NCBI RefSeq assembly: GCF_004343195.1
Contig: NZ_SMCR01000001.1
Span: forward strand, 1-64,000
DNA length: 64,000 nucleotides
Reading direction: 5' to 3'
Source: Biostraticola tofi
GTDB taxonomy: Bacteria; Pseudomonadota; Gammaproteobacteria; Enterobacterales; Enterobacteriaceae
Shown here piece after piece: positions 17,133-30,516 of this stretch. Below the pieces are notes generated by a model. The model searched no databases and was not told the origin of the DNA. It worked only from the letters and a program-made list of their open reading frames with translations. The stretch's first letter is position 1. The number at the start of each line of letters is the position of its first letter. A program made the translations under genes and the position numbers.

Positions 17133-17408
17133 ATGAAACGTAAATCCGCTACGCTTTTAGGTAATGGCTTGATGGGAGCAGGGATGATTATGATGATTGC
17201 TGGCATTGCTTGTTCAGTGCTTAATCAGCTTCCGCAGTTTCATTTTACCACTATCGTCGCCCATGGCGCGATAATGGGGATATTTATCGGCGCATTGCTT
17301 TGGCTGACCGGGGCCAGGATCGGTGGGCATCAGCAAATCAGCGATCGCTACTGGTGGCATCGTCATTATGACGAAAGGTGCCGCCGTCATAGCTCTAACG
17401 GACGCTGA
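17133..17408 (+). CDS. ychH: Stress-induced inner-membrane protein YchH
   Basis: The 91-residue product has two membrane helices (about 9-30 and 40-62) and the YchH opening MKRKSATLLGNGLMGAGM. E. coli YchH, 92 residues, is induced by cadmium and oxidants and affects biofilm formation; the mechanism is not established. A GGAGG site lies seven bases ahead of the ATG. It is divergent from pth, as in E. coli. The C-terminal tail after residue 75 is basic and poorly conserved. Confidence 0.9.
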   Translation: MKRKSATLLGNGLMGAGMIMMIAGIACSVLNQLPQFHFTTIVAHGAIMGIFIGALLWLTGARIGGHQQISDRYWWHRHYDERCRRHSSNGR

Positions 17409-17582
17409 ACTTTTGCGTGGGTCTGCTGGTAATGACCGCCAATGGCACTCTCATTGAGCAACGGGGTCTGATTCTCCGTTCATCAAACGGTCGAGCACTG
17501 CGCCACCCGTTTTAAAGTGACTTATTGCAGCAGGCGGCAGCTGACCGGCCGCCTTGACGGCCGCGCCAGTGCAGTTTACCGC

Positions 17583-18626
<1,044 letters not shown>

Positions 18627-18681
18627 TCACATCTTACTGCTTGCCGGCTGCCTGACCTAAGGCAGCCGACAGAATAGCTTA

Positions 18682-19539
18682 TTACACCCCGGACAACATT
18701 CGATGCAGCGGTGACACATTGACGCCATGTGCAACAAATCCATGCATCCAGGCCGGGGTTTGCTCAAGAACGTGACGGGCTTCGGCTTCGGTATCGAATT
18801 CAGCAAATACACAAGCGCCGGTGCCGGTCAGTCGCGACGGCGCGTATTCTAACAGCCATGAAAGATGCTGTTCAACCTCGTAAAACCTATTTCTTGCAAT
18901 AGACTCACAATCATTATGAAAAGGAAGGGCCATTAGCTGGTCGAGAGTACGCACCGGGGAGTCTCGTTTCAGTGCCGGCGAACCGAATATAGCCGGGGTG
19001 GAAACGCTCACCGACGGCACCGTCACCAGATACCATTTTTCCGGCGGGCTGGCAGGCGTCAGCCGCTCGCCAATCCCTTCGGCAAATGCCGCCCGGCCGC
19101 GGATAAACACCGGTAAATCAGCCCCGAGACTGACCCCCAGATCAGCAAGCTGGTCTTCATCCAGACCACATTGCCATAAATGGTTAAGCGCTACCAGCGT
19201 TGTCGCTGCGTCTGATGAGCCGCCGCCGAGTCCGCCGCCCATCGGCAGTTTTTTATCAAGCCAGATATCGACGCCGGGCAGCGATCGATTATTTCTCTTT
19301 ACCTTAGGCTGGCGCTGCAGTAAACGTGCCGCCTTGACGATGAGGTTTTCCTCATCGTCAACGCCAGCCAGGGCAGTTAGCAGGCAGATTTTGCCGTCAT
19401 TGCGGGGAGCAAAGCTCAGGCTGTCGCCATAGTCCAGGAACTGGAACAGCGTCTGAAGATGATGATATCCGTCGTCGCGACGCCCGGTAATATATAAGAA
19501 TAAATTAAGTTTTGCCGGCGCCGGCCACTGTCGAATCAT
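18682..19539 (-). CDS. ispE: 4-diphosphocytidyl-2-C-methyl-D-erythritol kinase
   Basis: This GHMP kinase phosphorylates CDP-ME in the non-mevalonate isoprenoid pathway. The product is 285 residues (283 in E. coli). It has [19 protein letters not shown] at the start, the GHMP ATP loop [17 protein letters not shown] near 97-112, and a C-terminal [12 protein letters not shown] near 245. The ATG overlaps the lolB stop by one base, so translation is probably coupled. The order lolB-ispE-prs is as in E. coli. Confidence 0.97.
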   Translation of the reverse strand: MIRQWPAPAKLNLFLYITGRRDDGYHHLQTLFQFLDYGDSLSFAPRNDGKICLLTALAGVDDEENLIVKAARLLQRQPKVKRNNRSLPGVDIWLDKKLPMGGGLGGGSSDAATTLVALNHLWQCGLDEDQLADLGVSLGADLPVFIRGRAAFAEGIGERLTPASPPEKWYLVTVPSVSVSTPAIFGSPALKRDSPVRTLDQLMALPFHNDCESIARNRFYEVEQHLSWLLEYAPSRLTGTGACVFAEFDTEAEARHVLEQTPAWMHGFVAHGVNVSPLHRMLSGV

Positions 19540-20159
19540 TACAGAATCCAGTTATCCATCTTCAATTTGATACGCTGTCCACCCTGACGCAGTTCCATAT
19601 TGGCAGGCAGCGCCGGTTTGAGATCGCTGTGATAGCCCTGGTAGGTGACGGTCCATTGTTGGCCATCCTGGCGGTAATTTACCTGTTTAAGGTAACCTTT
19701 GTCATCCAGAGTGAAATCGGTAGCATCGCCCGGTAATCCCAGCATCCACTGGCGCAGGTTAGTCAGCGGAATCGACATACCGGTCAGTTTTTCTATCATT
19801 TCCTGTGGATCATCGCTGATGTACTTTTTACCCTGGTTATTGGTTATCTGTGCTGCGCCAGGCTGCACATTCAGATCCATTTCAGTGCTGCCGAGCGGAT
19901 TGGTCAGCAGCAGCCTATAACGTTCAGCGGTAGTCTGCTGCCAATTGAAGCGGGCATACACCTTTTGCTTATCAGACAGATAAGCGAATGATCCACGGGT
20001 CTGGTAACGACTGATGGTGGAGACCGACTGCTGATGCTGACGCCATTCCGGCGAAGTCTGGCTTTTGGCGGGGCCAGAGGGCGTATTGACGGTACAGGCG
20101 GCCAACATCAGGCTGGCTACCGGTAACAGGCGAAGAAAGGAATGGGGGCGTGTCGGCAT
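19539..20159 (-). CDS. lolB: Outer-membrane lipoprotein receptor LolB
   Basis: LolB receives lipoproteins from LolA and inserts them in the outer membrane. The 206-residue product has a lipoprotein signal with lipobox LAAC, the modified cysteine being near residue 22. The mature part follows the E. coli protein (207 residues), including [21 protein letters not shown] and [18 protein letters not shown]. The ATG at 20159 gives a normal signal peptide; the frame is open further up to 20258 but that part is not lipoprotein-like. It is divergent from hemA across a 223-base promoter region. Confidence 0.96.
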   Translation of the reverse strand: MPTRPHSFLRLLPVASLMLAACTVNTPSGPAKSQTSPEWRQHQQSVSTISRYQTRGSFAYLSDKQKVYARFNWQQTTAERYRLLLTNPLGSTEMDLNVQPGAAQITNNQGKKYISDDPQEMIEKLTGMSIPLTNLRQWMLGLPGDATDFTLDDKGYLKQVNYRQDGQQWTVTYQGYHSDLKPALPANMELRQGGQRIKLKMDNWIL

Positions 20160-20382
20160 AGGGAACAGCTTCCTTATTTTAACTGAAAGTACATAGCATA
20201 GCATTGCGCTGTGACCAAAGTGAGGATAATCAAATGGAGCACTGGCATTTAACCCCACAAAGTTTATACCCCTTTATAGGGCAGTAAAGTGCGGTGCGAC
20301 TTTTCTTGACTGCCCTCATCAAGTAGAATGCGCCCAGACGATAACCATACTAAGACTTGTATTATTCACACAGCCGTAATCC

Positions 20383-21639
20383 ATGACACTGCTTGCATTA
20401 GGTATCAATCACAAAACCGCGCCGGTATCGCTGCGTGAACGGGTAACATTTTCCCCCGACACGCTGGATAAGGCCCTCACCAGCCTGCTTTCGCAACCCG
20501 AAGTGCTGGGCGGTGTCGTGCTGTCTACCTGTAACCGCACCGAGCTGTACCTGAGCGTTGGCCAGCAGGCGGATTTTCAGGAAGCGCTGGTGCGTTGGCT
20601 GTGTGATTATCATCAGCTGCAGCCTGATGAGGTGCGTAAAAGCCTCTACTGGCATCTGGATAACGATGCCGTCAGTCATCTTATGCGGGTCGCCAGCGGC
20701 CTGGACTCACTGATATTGGGCGAGCCGCAGATCCTCGGCCAGGTGAAAAAAGCGTTTGCCGAATCGCTGCGCGGACAGTCGGTTTCCGGCGACCTGGAAC
20801 GCCTGTTTCAGAAATCATTCTCAGTGGCAAAACGGGTGCGCACCGAAACTGAAATCGGTTCTCATGCGGTATCGGTGGCCTTTGCCGCCTGTACATTGGC
20901 CAGGCAGATTTTTGAATCGCTGGCCGGCGTAACCGTTTTGCTGGTTGGCGCCGGGGAAACCATCGAGTTGGTCGCCCGTCATCTGCGTGAGCATCAGGTC
21001 AAACAGCTGATTATCGCCAATCGGACCCGCGAGCGAGCCCAATCGCTGGCTGATGAGGTCGGTGCCAGAGTTATCAGCCTGGACGATATCGACCAGGAAC
21101 TCGGGCAAGCGGATATCATCATAAGCTCTACCGCCAGCAGTCGTCCGATCATCACTCGGGGCATGGTGGAGCGCGCCTTGAAGCAGCGCCGCAACAAGCC
21201 GATGCTGATGGTGGATATTGCCGTGCCGCGTGATATCGAAGAGCAGGTCGGCAAACTGCCGGATACCTATCTCTATACGGTGGACGACCTGCAGGCCATT
21301 ATCGACAAAAACCTTGCTCAGCGTAAGGCGGCGGCGGTGCAGGCCGAGGATATCGTCCTGCAGGAAAGCCAGGACTTCATGGCCTGGCTGCGTGCCCAGG
21401 CGGCGGTCGAAACCATTCGTGACTACCGTGCCCAGGCAGATGAACTGCGCCTTGAGCTGGAAACCCGTGCCATTACCGCGCTCAAGCAGGGCGCTGACCC
21501 CGAAGCGGTGATCCATGAACTGGCGCATCGCTTAACCCATCGTCTGATTCATGCCCCCACCAAGTCCCTGCAACATGCTGCCCGTGACGGTGACACCGAC
21601 CGGCTGCAGATTCTGCGGAACAGCCTGGGCTTGGACTAG
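20383..21639 (+). CDS. hemA: Glutamyl-tRNA reductase
   Basis: It is the first committed enzyme of C5 heme synthesis, reducing glutamyl-tRNA(Glu) to glutamate-1-semialdehyde with NADPH. The product has 418 residues like that of E. coli. The catalytic cysteine lies in [13 protein letters not shown] near residue 50, the NADPH-binding [17 protein letters not shown] near 190, and the C-terminal dimerisation helices end in [11 protein letters not shown]. The gene starts an operon with prfA and prmC, 38 bases from prfA, as in other enterobacteria. Confidence 0.98.
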   Translation: MTLLALGINHKTAPVSLRERVTFSPDTLDKALTSLLSQPEVLGGVVLSTCNRTELYLSVGQQADFQEALVRWLCDYHQLQPDEVRKSLYWHLDNDAVSHLMRVASGLDSLILGEPQILGQVKKAFAESLRGQSVSGDLERLFQKSFSVAKRVRTETEIGSHAVSVAFAACTLARQIFESLAGVTVLLVGAGETIELVARHLREHQVKQLIIANRTRERAQSLADEVGARVISLDDIDQELGQADIIISSTASSRPIITRGMVERALKQRRNKPMLMVDIAVPRDIEEQVGKLPDTYLYTVDDLQAIIDKNLAQRKAAAVQAEDIVLQESQDFMAWLRAQAAVETIRDYRAQADELRLELETRAITALKQGADPEAVIHELAHRLTHRLIHAPTKSLQHAARDGDTDRLQILRNSLGLD

Positions 21640-21677
21640 CCGCTAACCTTATAATCCTACAAGGTAAATCTTTACGA

Positions 21678-22760
21678 ATGAAGCCTTCTATAGTTGCCAA
21701 ACTGGAAGCGTTACAAGAGCGCCACGAAGAAGTTGAAGTCTTGCTCGGCGATGCCGGGGTCATTACCGATCAGGACCGTTTTCGCGCGTTATCCAAGGAA
21801 TATGCGCAACTGACAGATGTAACGGCGTGTTTTCAGCGCTGGCAGCAAGTACAGGAAGATATTCTGACTGCAGAGATGCTGCTTGATGATCCAGAAATGC
21901 GCGATATGGCGCAGGACGAACTGCGCCAGGCCAAAGTGATTCATGAACAGCTCGAGCAGCAATTGCAACTGTTGCTGTTGCCGAAGGATCCTGATGACGA
22001 TCGCGGCTGTTTCCTGGAAGTGCGCGCCGGCACCGGCGGTGATGAAGCGGCCATCTTTGCCGGTGATTTATTTCGCATGTACAGCCGCTATGCGGAAATG
22101 CGCGGCTGGCGGGTAGAGATTGTCAGCGCCAGCGACGGCGAACATGGCGGCTTCAAGGAAGTGATTGCCAAAGTTTCCAACGATGGCGCCTATGGCCTGT
22201 TTAAATTTGAGTCTGGCGGTCACCGGGTCCAGCGCGTCCCTGAAACCGAATCCCAGGGGCGTATTCATACCTCGGCCTGTACCGTGGCAGTGATGCCGGA
22301 AATTCCTGAGGCCGAACTGCCGGAAATCAACGCCGGCGATTTGCGCATCGATACCTTCCGTTCCTCAGGCGCCGGCGGTCAGCACGTCAATACGACCGAT
22401 TCAGCGATACGTATTACCCACCTTCCCACCGGGCTGGTGGTGGAATGCCAGGACGAACGTTCCCAGCATAAAAATAAAGCCAAAGCTCTGTCGGTGCTGG
22501 GCGCACGGCTGCGCGCCGCCGAAATGCAGCGCCGCCACCAGGAACAGTCTTCGACCCGACGTAACCTGCTGGGCAGCGGAGATCGCTCCGACCGCATCCG
22601 TACCTACAATTTCCCCCAGGGGCGCGTCACCGATCACCGTATCGGGTTAACCCTGTACCGTCTGGACGAAGTGATGGAAGGTAAGCTTGATATGTTGATA
22701 CAGCCTATCATGCAGGAACACCAGGCCGATCAGCTGGCGGCGCTTTCCGAACAGTCATGA
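21678..22760 (+). CDS. prfA: Peptide chain release factor 1
   Basis: RF1 recognises UAG and UAA. The 360-residue product matches E. coli RF1, with the PVT-equivalent decoding segment in the usual region ([11 protein letters not shown] is nearby), and the GGQ motif in [19 protein letters not shown] near 230, the glutamine of which is methylated by PrmC. The stop overlaps the prmC start (ATGATG context), so substrate and modifying enzyme are translationally coupled. Confidence 0.98.
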   Translation: MKPSIVAKLEALQERHEEVEVLLGDAGVITDQDRFRALSKEYAQLTDVTACFQRWQQVQEDILTAEMLLDDPEMRDMAQDELRQAKVIHEQLEQQLQLLLLPKDPDDDRGCFLEVRAGTGGDEAAIFAGDLFRMYSRYAEMRGWRVEIVSASDGEHGGFKEVIAKVSNDGAYGLFKFESGGHRVQRVPETESQGRIHTSACTVAVMPEIPEAELPEINAGDLRIDTFRSSGAGGQHVNTTDSAIRITHLPTGLVVECQDERSQHKNKAKALSVLGARLRAAEMQRRHQEQSSTRRNLLGSGDRSDRIRTYNFPQGRVTDHRIGLTLYRLDEVMEGKLDMLIQPIMQEHQADQLAALSEQS

Positions 22761-23593
22761 TGGACATCAAGGGTTGGTTGGCAATGGCCGCCGGGCGTCT
22801 GACCGGCAGCGACAGTCCGAAGCGGGATGCGGAAATCCTCCTCGGTCAGGTGACCCAACGTTCCCGCACTTCGCTGCTGGCTTTCGGTGAAATCCCGCTT
22901 GATGAAGCCCAGCTTGCGCAACTGGAGGTGTTGCTCAGCCGGCGTGCCGCCGGAGAGCCGATAGCCTATCTGACCGGAGAGCGAGAGTTTTGGTCAATGG
23001 CGCTGAAGGTGTCGCAGGCGACGCTGATACCCCGCCCTGATACCGAATGCCTGGTAGAACAGGCCCTGCGCCTGTTGCCTCCTGAGCCCGCAGCGGTATT
23101 GGACCTCGGCACCGGCACCGGCGCCATTGCCCTGGCGCTGGCGAGCGAACGCCCTGATTGTCGGTTTACCGGTGTCGATGTTCAACCGCTGGCGGTAGAG
23201 CTTGCCCGCGACAACGCCCAGTCACTCGGTTTGCCGAACCTGCAGTTTCAACAGGGAAGTTGGTATAAGTCATTGCAGGGAAAGCGTTATACTCTTATTG
23301 TGAGTAATCCTCCCTATATTGATGCAGAGGATCCTCATCTGGCTGAAGGCGACGTACGCTTTGAGCCCCTCAGCGCATTGGTGGCGTCTGAGGGAGGATT
23401 GGCGGATCTGTCGCAGATTATCGACGAGGCGCCAACACATCTTGAGCCCGGAGGCTGGCTGGTGGTTGAACACGGATGGCAACAGGGTGAAGCGGTCAGG
23501 CTGTTGATGCACAGGGCCGGATTTATCGATATTGCTACCCACAGGGATTACGGCGGCAATGAACGGGTTTCATTGGGACGTTGCTCCGCATGA
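22757..23593 (+). CDS. prmC: Release factor glutamine methyltransferase PrmC
   Basis: This SAM-dependent enzyme methylates the GGQ glutamine of RF1 and RF2. The product is 278 residues. It has an N-terminal helical RF-binding domain, the SAM-binding loop [20 protein letters not shown] near 113, and the catalytic NPPY motif ([14 protein letters not shown]) near 182. Two ATG codons are adjacent at 22757 and 22760; alignment to E. coli slightly favours the second. It lies in the hemA-prfA-prmC operon with sirB2 29 bases downstream. Confidence 0.97.
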   Translation: MMDIKGWLAMAAGRLTGSDSPKRDAEILLGQVTQRSRTSLLAFGEIPLDEAQLAQLEVLLSRRAAGEPIAYLTGEREFWSMALKVSQATLIPRPDTECLVEQALRLLPPEPAAVLDLGTGTGAIALALASERPDCRFTGVDVQPLAVELARDNAQSLGLPNLQFQQGSWYKSLQGKRYTLIVSNPPYIDAEDPHLAEGDVRFEPLSALVASEGGLADLSQIIDEAPTHLEPGGWLVVEHGWQQGEAVRLLMHRAGFIDIATHRDYGGNERVSLGRCSA

Positions 23594-23621
23594 GACTGAA
23601 CGCACTCGGCGAAAGAGGGTG

Positions 23622-24016
23622 ATGTACACGTATATAGCTGTGAAATATATTCATTTCGCCACGATCTGGATAACCATCACACTGCTGGTCCTGCGTTTTT
23701 ACTGGCGCTGGCAGGCTCACCCCATGCTGTCTAAACGCTGGGTTCGCATCGTCCCGCACCTGAATGATACCCTGTTACTGATAACCGGTATTTCACTGAT
23801 TTTCATTACCGGCATTTCTCCTTTCAGTCCATACGGAAGCTGGCTGCTGGAAAAACTGGCGATAGTGGTTGTCTATATCCTGCTTGGGTTTGTCGCGCTT
23901 GGCAACGGCGCGCGCCGTGAGAAAATTCGCTGGCTGGCATTTATCTGTGGCGTTACCTGCTTCTATGTTATCTACCGGCTGGCCACCACCAAGCATCCTC
24001 TGCTGACAGGATTTTT

Positions 24017-24020
<4 letters not shown>
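23622..24020 (+). CDS. sirB2: SirB2 (YchQ) family membrane protein
   Basis: The product is 132 residues with four predicted membrane helices; family members are about 130 residues and their function is unknown despite the historic link to Salmonella invasion gene regulation. The segments VKYIHFATIWITI at the start and PHLNDTLLLITGISL near 50 are characteristic. AGAGGG upstream of 23622 supports this ATG over an upstream in-frame one inside prmC. Its stop overlaps the sirB1 start by four bases (ATGA). Confidence 0.9.
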
Positions 24021-25737
<1,717 letters not shown>

Positions 25738-25764
25738 TCTGACTTGCCGCACCGGTATCGCCGG

Positions 25765-25890
25765 CGCGGCCCGCTGGACTGTTCAGATGGGCGTTCCCGG
25801 CGGCACGGCCCGCCGGACTGTTCAGCCGCGCGTTCCAGGCGGCGCAGCGCCGCCGGACTGTTCAGCCGCGTGTTCCCGGCGGCACCCCGG
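25765..25890. repeat. Three tandem copies of a GC-rich 39-40-base unit between kdsA and dauA
   Basis: GGACTGTTCAG recurs at 25776, 25815 and 25855, each followed by a GTTCC-GGCGGC segment. Copies 2 and 3 are joined by a perfect inverted repeat (GGCGGCGC-A-GCGCCGCC, 25838-25854). The third copy runs into the end of dauA and supplies its last codons and stop at 25862. It may act as a shared hairpin for the convergent genes but has no T-run. Confidence 0.85.
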
Positions 25891-27589
25891 TGGCTGCTGC
25901 GGGCTTTGGTAGATTGGCCAGCGCCTCATCAAGAGTTGAATAAAAACTCAAGCGTCCTTCAATGGCAATGACCCCGGCGCGCGCCAGCGTCTTCAGCGGT
26001 CCAAACGGCACATCCGTTACCACCAGATGTTTCCCCGGCGGCAGTGTTTCGCAAAAGTGTAGAAACGCATTCAGGCCGCCAGCGTCCAGGACCGGTACGG
26101 CATCCCACTGTAAAATGATCAGCCGATCGCTGGCAGTCATGCGGGTTATTTCTTCAAATATCCGTTCAGCGGCGGCAAAAAAGAGTGGCCCGTTTACCCG
26201 CAGTACTTTTGCCTGGCCGGCAACGGTGGTATCTCTTACCTGTGTCATGCTGGCGATACGGCGCATAAACAGTAATGAGGCTAATACGATGCCGATGGTG
26301 ATGGCGATAACCATATCGAACAGCACCGTCAAGGACATGCACAGCAGCATCACCCAGATATCATCGCGCGGCGCGCGGCGCAGCAGATAAACCACTTTAT
26401 GGGCTTCGCTCATATTCCAGGCGACCATCAACAGCAGCGCAGCCATCGCCGACAGCGGCAGCCAGGATAAGGCCGGCGCCAGCACCAGCAGCGCCGATAA
26501 TACCAGCACGCTGTGAAACACCGCCGACAGGGGAGACGTCGCACCGGCGCGCACATTGGCGGCCGATCGGGCGATGGCGGCCGTCGCGGTGATACCGCCG
26601 AAAAACGGCGCAATGATATTGCCCAGTCCCTGGCCTATCAATTCATTATTCGACTTGTGCTTGGTGCCGGTCATACCATCCAGCACTACGGCGCAAAGCA
26701 GCGATTCAATCGCCCCCAACATCGCCATGGAGAACGCAGCCGGCAGCAGGGCGGTAACGGTTCGCCAGCTCAGCCCAGACGCCACGCCCTGAGTGTCAGG
26801 CAGCGACCAGGGCAGTACCAGGCTTGGCAGCACCGGAGGGATACCCTGTCCATGCGTGCCGTCCGCCAGCATATAGCCGAAGCGGGAGCCTATGGTGGCG
26901 ACCGGCATATCAAACAGCCACAGCAGGGCCATCACCCCGGTGCCGGCGATAAGGGCGGGCAGGTGGCCGGGCAAACGCAGTCCCAGCTTGGGCCAATACA
27001 CCAGCACACCCAGTGTGGTGATGCCGATCAGGGTATCGCCGAGATTAAGCGTTGGCATAGCGGTGGCCAAGGCCGCCACTTTACCGATGTAATGTTCCGG
27101 TAGTTGCGCAGGCTGCAGGCCAAAGAAATCCTTCACCTGCATGGTGGCGATGGTAATGGCAATGCCCGAGGTAAAGCCCAGCGTGACCGATAGCGGAATA
27201 AATTCAATCAGTTTACCCAGGCGGGCGACGCCCATGATGATGAGGATAATGCCGGACATCAATGTCGCCAGCAGCAAGCCAGCCAGGCCGAACTGCTGGG
27301 ATACGGGGTACAAGATCACCACAAATGCCGCCGTCGGACCGGATACGCTGTAGCGGGAACCGCCGCACAGGGCAATCACAATACCGGCGACGGCAGCGGT
27401 ATAGAGCCCATACTGAGGGGCGACGCCGCTGCCAATCGCCAGGGCCATAGCCAGAGGAATAGCGATAATACCGACGGTGATACCGGCTATCAGGTCTTTG
27501 GTAAATCGTTGGAAGCTGTAGGCTTCTTTCCAACAGGCCTCAGTGAGGGCGCTGAAAAGACCTATCCCGGTGAAGAAATGATTTTTCAT
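25862..27589 (-). CDS. dauA: C4-dicarboxylic acid transporter DauA (SLC26/SulP family)
   Basis: DauA imports succinate and other C4-dicarboxylates aerobically at acidic pH. The 575-residue protein has the SulP membrane domain with [37 protein letters not shown] near 30 and [24 protein letters not shown] near 340. A C-terminal cytoplasmic STAS domain (about 445-555) includes [16 protein letters not shown] and [12 protein letters not shown]. It is about 16 residues longer than in E. coli; the extra end (TGVPPGTRG) is encoded by the tandem repeat described at 25765. In E. coli dauA lies near prs; here it is between kdsA and chaA. Confidence 0.96.
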   Translation of the reverse strand: MKNHFFTGIGLFSALTEACWKEAYSFQRFTKDLIAGITVGIIAIPLAMALAIGSGVAPQYGLYTAAVAGIVIALCGGSRYSVSGPTAAFVVILYPVSQQFGLAGLLLATLMSGIILIIMGVARLGKLIEFIPLSVTLGFTSGIAITIATMQVKDFFGLQPAQLPEHYIGKVAALATAMPTLNLGDTLIGITTLGVLVYWPKLGLRLPGHLPALIAGTGVMALLWLFDMPVATIGSRFGYMLADGTHGQGIPPVLPSLVLPWSLPDTQGVASGLSWRTVTALLPAAFSMAMLGAIESLLCAVVLDGMTGTKHKSNNELIGQGLGNIIAPFFGGITATAAIARSAANVRAGATSPLSAVFHSVLVLSALLVLAPALSWLPLSAMAALLLMVAWNMSEAHKVVYLLRRAPRDDIWVMLLCMSLTVLFDMVIAITIGIVLASLLFMRRIASMTQVRDTTVAGQAKVLRVNGPLFFAAAERIFEEITRMTASDRLIILQWDAVPVLDAGGLNAFLHFCETLPPGKHLVVTDVPFGPLKTLARAGVIAIEGRLSFYSTLDEALANLPKPAAATGVPPGTRG

Positions 27590-27811
27590 CTAGCAGTTGG
27601 GCCAAAACAGAAATAATGGCGGGCCGCAGGGTCCGTCGAAAAGAGTGACTAAGATACACCTCTTTCAAGAAATTAAAATGGTGCCAAATCAATACTAAAA
27701 CAATTATTGACTAATCATTGGCATTTTCTAACCTGATCGGGGCGGGTCGGACCCGACTGGCGACCGAGGATGAGTGATAAGGCGCGGTAAACGTGACAAG
27801 GTCACGTTAAC

Positions 27812-27837
27812 TGGCAGGCCCCTAGCCGGGGCCAGCC
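27812..27837 (-). terminator. GC-rich hairpin after chaA
   Basis: GGCCCC and GGGGCC pair around a short loop, with outer TGGC/GCCA extending the stem, directly after the chaA stop codon. No strong T-run is seen, so termination efficiency is uncertain. Confidence 0.45.
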
Positions 27838-27841
27838 AATG

Positions 27842-28936
27842 TTACAGCATTATGGTCATCATATAGGCGACAAACAGCGCCAGGTGGGCGGTGCCGTTAA
27901 GGACATTGGTCCTGCCGGTGGAGAAAGACACCTGACACAGCACCATTGCCGTCACCATCACGACGATTTGCGGCAGTTCCAGACCGAAATCAAGCTCCCT
28001 GCCGGTCGCGAGTGCGATAAGCGTTACCGCCGGCACCGTCAGCGAGATGGTGGCCAGCACCGAACCGAAAAACAGGTTCATCGCGCGCTGGACCTGATTT
28101 TTCAGTACCGCGCGAATCGCGCCCAGACCCTCAGGGGACAGGATAAGCAGCGCCACCAGAAAACCGGTGAACGATTTGGGCGCGTTGAGGCCGCTCAGCA
28201 GATGGTCCAGCGGGTTAGCATTAAACTTGGTGACGGCGACCACCGCCATCAGATGAATGATGAGCCAGATGCTATGCCATACCGAATTGTGAGCTGAAGG
28301 TTTGCCGTGCGGGTCATCGTCGTCACCGTCTTCATGCTCATAAATGAACCAGTTTTTGTGGGTTCTGGTCTGAATGCGCAGGAATACCCCGTACATAGCG
28401 GCAGAAATGGCGGCGGCAATAATCATCTGCGTGGGACTGAAATTACCGTCCGGCAGCGCTGCTGGAAATACCAGCACGATTACCGAGAGCGGAATAATGG
28501 CCATCAGATATTGTTTGATACCCGCCAGGTTGACGGATTGCGTGGCAAATTTACGGCCGCCCAACAGCAATGAAAATCCGACCAGGCCGGTGGTGACGAT
28601 CATGATGACAGAATAAAGGGTATCGCGCATCAATGCCGGTGCAGCGTTGCCGGTCGCCATTAATGCAGAGATAAGGCTGACTTCAAGTATCACTACCGAC
28701 AGGCTGAGAATAAGAGATCCGTAAGGTTCTCCCAGTCGGTGCGCCAGCACATCGGCATGCCGTACCACGTTAAACGCACTGACCAGGATGGCGAGCAGCG
28801 CCAGCAGATTGATAGCTACGATGGCACCGAAGAAGTCGGTATCACCCCAGTAGCTGAGCACTGCCAGCGCTACAATCGGGAAGAGCAGTGTATATTCCTT
28901 ATGGCGGGTTTTCACCGCCGGAGAGGAGGATGTCAT
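27842..28936 (-). CDS. chaA: Sodium-potassium/proton antiporter ChaA
   Basis: This inner-membrane Ca2+(Na+, K+)/H+ antiporter is 364 residues (366 in E. coli), with about eleven helices. The two alpha-repeats have the glutamate motifs HRLGEPYGSLILSLSVVILEVSLI near 72 and LLILSPEGLGAIRAVLKNQ near 260. An acidic loop (EHEDGDDDDPHGKPSAHNS) near 200 is typical. AAGGAG precedes the ATG at 28936; an ATG seven codons earlier overlaps this ribosome binding site and is not used. It is divergent from chaB-chaC, the E. coli arrangement. Confidence 0.96.
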   Translation of the reverse strand: MTSSSPAVKTRHKEYTLLFPIVALAVLSYWGDTDFFGAIVAINLLALLAILVSAFNVVRHADVLAHRLGEPYGSLILSLSVVILEVSLISALMATGNAAPALMRDTLYSVIMIVTTGLVGFSLLLGGRKFATQSVNLAGIKQYLMAIIPLSVIVLVFPAALPDGNFSPTQMIIAAAISAAMYGVFLRIQTRTHKNWFIYEHEDGDDDDPHGKPSAHNSVWHSIWLIIHLMAVVAVTKFNANPLDHLLSGLNAPKSFTGFLVALLILSPEGLGAIRAVLKNQVQRAMNLFFGSVLATISLTVPAVTLIALATGRELDFGLELPQIVVMVTAMVLCQVSFSTGRTNVLNGTAHLALFVAYMMTIML

Positions 28937-29262
28937 TATCGTAAATCTCCTTAGCATCGAGATGCTATGACTAAAGGTGTGTAATACCGTTCTGATTCCA
29001 CCCTCAATGTTCCATGGCGCAACCGACGAAATAATCGGACATAAGTCTATCAGAAAAGCGACTCAAACTGAGACTTTTTGTAACATACTGATACAGATCG
29101 CGTGGCGCATTTAACAGCAAGACTCTTTTACAAGCAGCTGATTTAGTGGGTGTTATGAGATATGGGCAATGGATTGCCGTCCAACGGCAGCTAATTTATT
29201 CTGGCAGTGACTGCCTTGGCTGCTTAACTTAAAGAGTTATTACGTTAAAGGGAGAAAGGGTT
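28937..29262. other. Divergent chaA/chaB promoter region
   Basis: There are 326 bases without a gene between chaA and chaB. The stretch is expected to hold promoters for both directions; I could not assign a convincing -35/-10 pair. AAAGGGAGAAAGGG just before chaB supplies its ribosome binding site. Confidence 0.6.
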
Positions 29263-29493
29263 ATGCCGTACAAAAGCAATGCTTCGTTACCCGATAATGT
29301 CACTCATGTACTGCCCAAGCATGCGCAGGATATTTACCGGGAGGCGTTTAACAGCGCCTGGGACCAGTATAAATCACCTTCTGAGCGTCGGGGAAACGAG
29401 AGCCGGGAAGAAACCGCGCATAAAGTCGCCTGGTCTGCCGTGAAGCACGCATACAGCAAAGGCGATGATGATAAATGGCATCCCAAAAAATAG
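29263..29493 (+). CDS. chaB: ChaB family protein
   Basis: The product has 76 residues and the ChaB fold sequence: YKSNASLPDNVTHVLPKHAQDIYREAFNSAW and the conserved TAHKVAWSAVKHAYSK helix, ending in a basic WHPKK tail. E. coli ChaB (76 residues) was proposed to regulate cation transport with ChaA, but its molecular role is not established. It precedes chaC by 156 bases on the same strand. Confidence 0.95.
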   Translation: MPYKSNASLPDNVTHVLPKHAQDIYREAFNSAWDQYKSPSERRGNESREETAHKVAWSAVKHAYSKGDDDKWHPKK

Positions 29494-29649
29494 CTCCCTG
29501 CCGCCAGACTGAGCGGGAACTTGATCGCGAGGCCGGAAACGCATATGGTCATTAATTGAATAATTAGATCAATTATGGTTATTCTGTTAATGAAATGCTG
29601 TTGGGCACTGACAGTGTATTAGGCAATAAATGTCAGGAGAAGCGAACGC

Positions 29650-30357
29650 GTGTTAACCCGTGATTTTTTGCAAAAAGCCGATTGTAAAACGGCATTCGGC
29701 ATCATTGACGAAACGTTACTGCTCACACCTGAACAACGACATGCTTCCCTTCTTTGCACGCTCTCTCGCCGGCCGGATAACAGTCCAGTATGGATCTTCG
29801 GCTATGGCTCATTGATGTGGAATCCAGTGTTCGAAGCGGAAGAAGTGCGGCCGGCCGAGCTTACCGGCTGGCACCGCGCATTTTGCCTGCGCCTGATAGC
29901 CGGACGGGGTACCAGCTCTCAGCCCGGCAGAATGCTGGCTCTGAAAGAGGGGGGGCAGACCACCGGACTGGCTTTCAGATTGCCGGAGGAGCGATTGGTA
30001 GAAGAGCTGGAACTGCTGTGGAAGCGCGAGATGCTCACCGGCTGCTATATCCCTACCTGGAGCGAACTGACCCTGGATGGCGACCAGCAGGTCACCGCTC
30101 TGGTTTTTGTTATGGACCCGGCCCATCCATTCTTTGAGGCCGATACCCGATCACAGATTATCGCCCCGTTGATTGCCTGCGCCAGCGGGCCGCTGGGGAC
30201 CAATGCCCAGTATCTGTTTGCCTTGGAGCAGGAACTGAACAATTACGGTATGCAGGATGACTGCATGGTAGAGCTGGTTCAGCATGTTCGACAATTGATA
30301 CAGGCCCGATCGGCCCTGAATCAGGATGCCTTTGACGATCCGGGCATGGCGTTATAA
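29650..30357 (+). CDS. chaC: Glutathione-specific gamma-glutamylcyclotransferase ChaC
   Basis: ChaC degrades glutathione to 5-oxoproline and Cys-Gly in the cytosol. The 235-residue protein carries the family's substrate loop VWIFGYGSLMWNP near 48-60 and the catalytic glutamate in the KREM region (ELLWKREMLTGCY, near 120). It starts with GTG, with AGGAG ten bases upstream, and the first codons (LTRDFLQKADCKTAFG) align with E. coli. A perfect hairpin follows at 30400. Confidence 0.95.
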   Translation: MLTRDFLQKADCKTAFGIIDETLLLTPEQRHASLLCTLSRRPDNSPVWIFGYGSLMWNPVFEAEEVRPAELTGWHRAFCLRLIAGRGTSSQPGRMLALKEGGQTTGLAFRLPEERLVEELELLWKREMLTGCYIPTWSELTLDGDQQVTALVFVMDPAHPFFEADTRSQIIAPLIACASGPLGTNAQYLFALEQELNNYGMQDDCMVELVQHVRQLIQARSALNQDAFDDPGMAL

Positions 30358-30399
30358 AGCGCGGCGGCCCCGAAAATGCGCAGGCCCCGAGACGATATT

Positions 30400-30430
30400 C
30401 AGGCCCGCCAGAGGATATCCGGCGGGCCTG
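30400..30430. terminator. Hairpin between convergent chaC and acyltransferase genes
   Basis: A perfect ten-base stem, CAGGCCCGCC (30400-30409) with GGCGGGCCTG (30421-30430), lies between two converging genes and probably stops both. It lacks a long T-run, although T-rich DNA follows at 30436 and 30462. Confidence 0.6.
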
Positions 30431-30516
30431 CTGCAGTTTGATTCGAGCTTAGGGATGCTCTTTTTTTTAGTTGATACTGTCGGGGTCATCGACCACCGGA
30501 GTCGATAAGCGCCAGC

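Noticed and set aside
25765-25890. CRISPR or mobile-element end after kdsA
   Set aside because: The copies are adjacent without unique spacers and there is no transposase gene or target duplication.
26513-27103. 196-codon plus-strand frame inside dauA
   Set aside because: Antisense shadow of a conserved transporter gene, with Arg/Gln/His-rich composition typical of such shadows.
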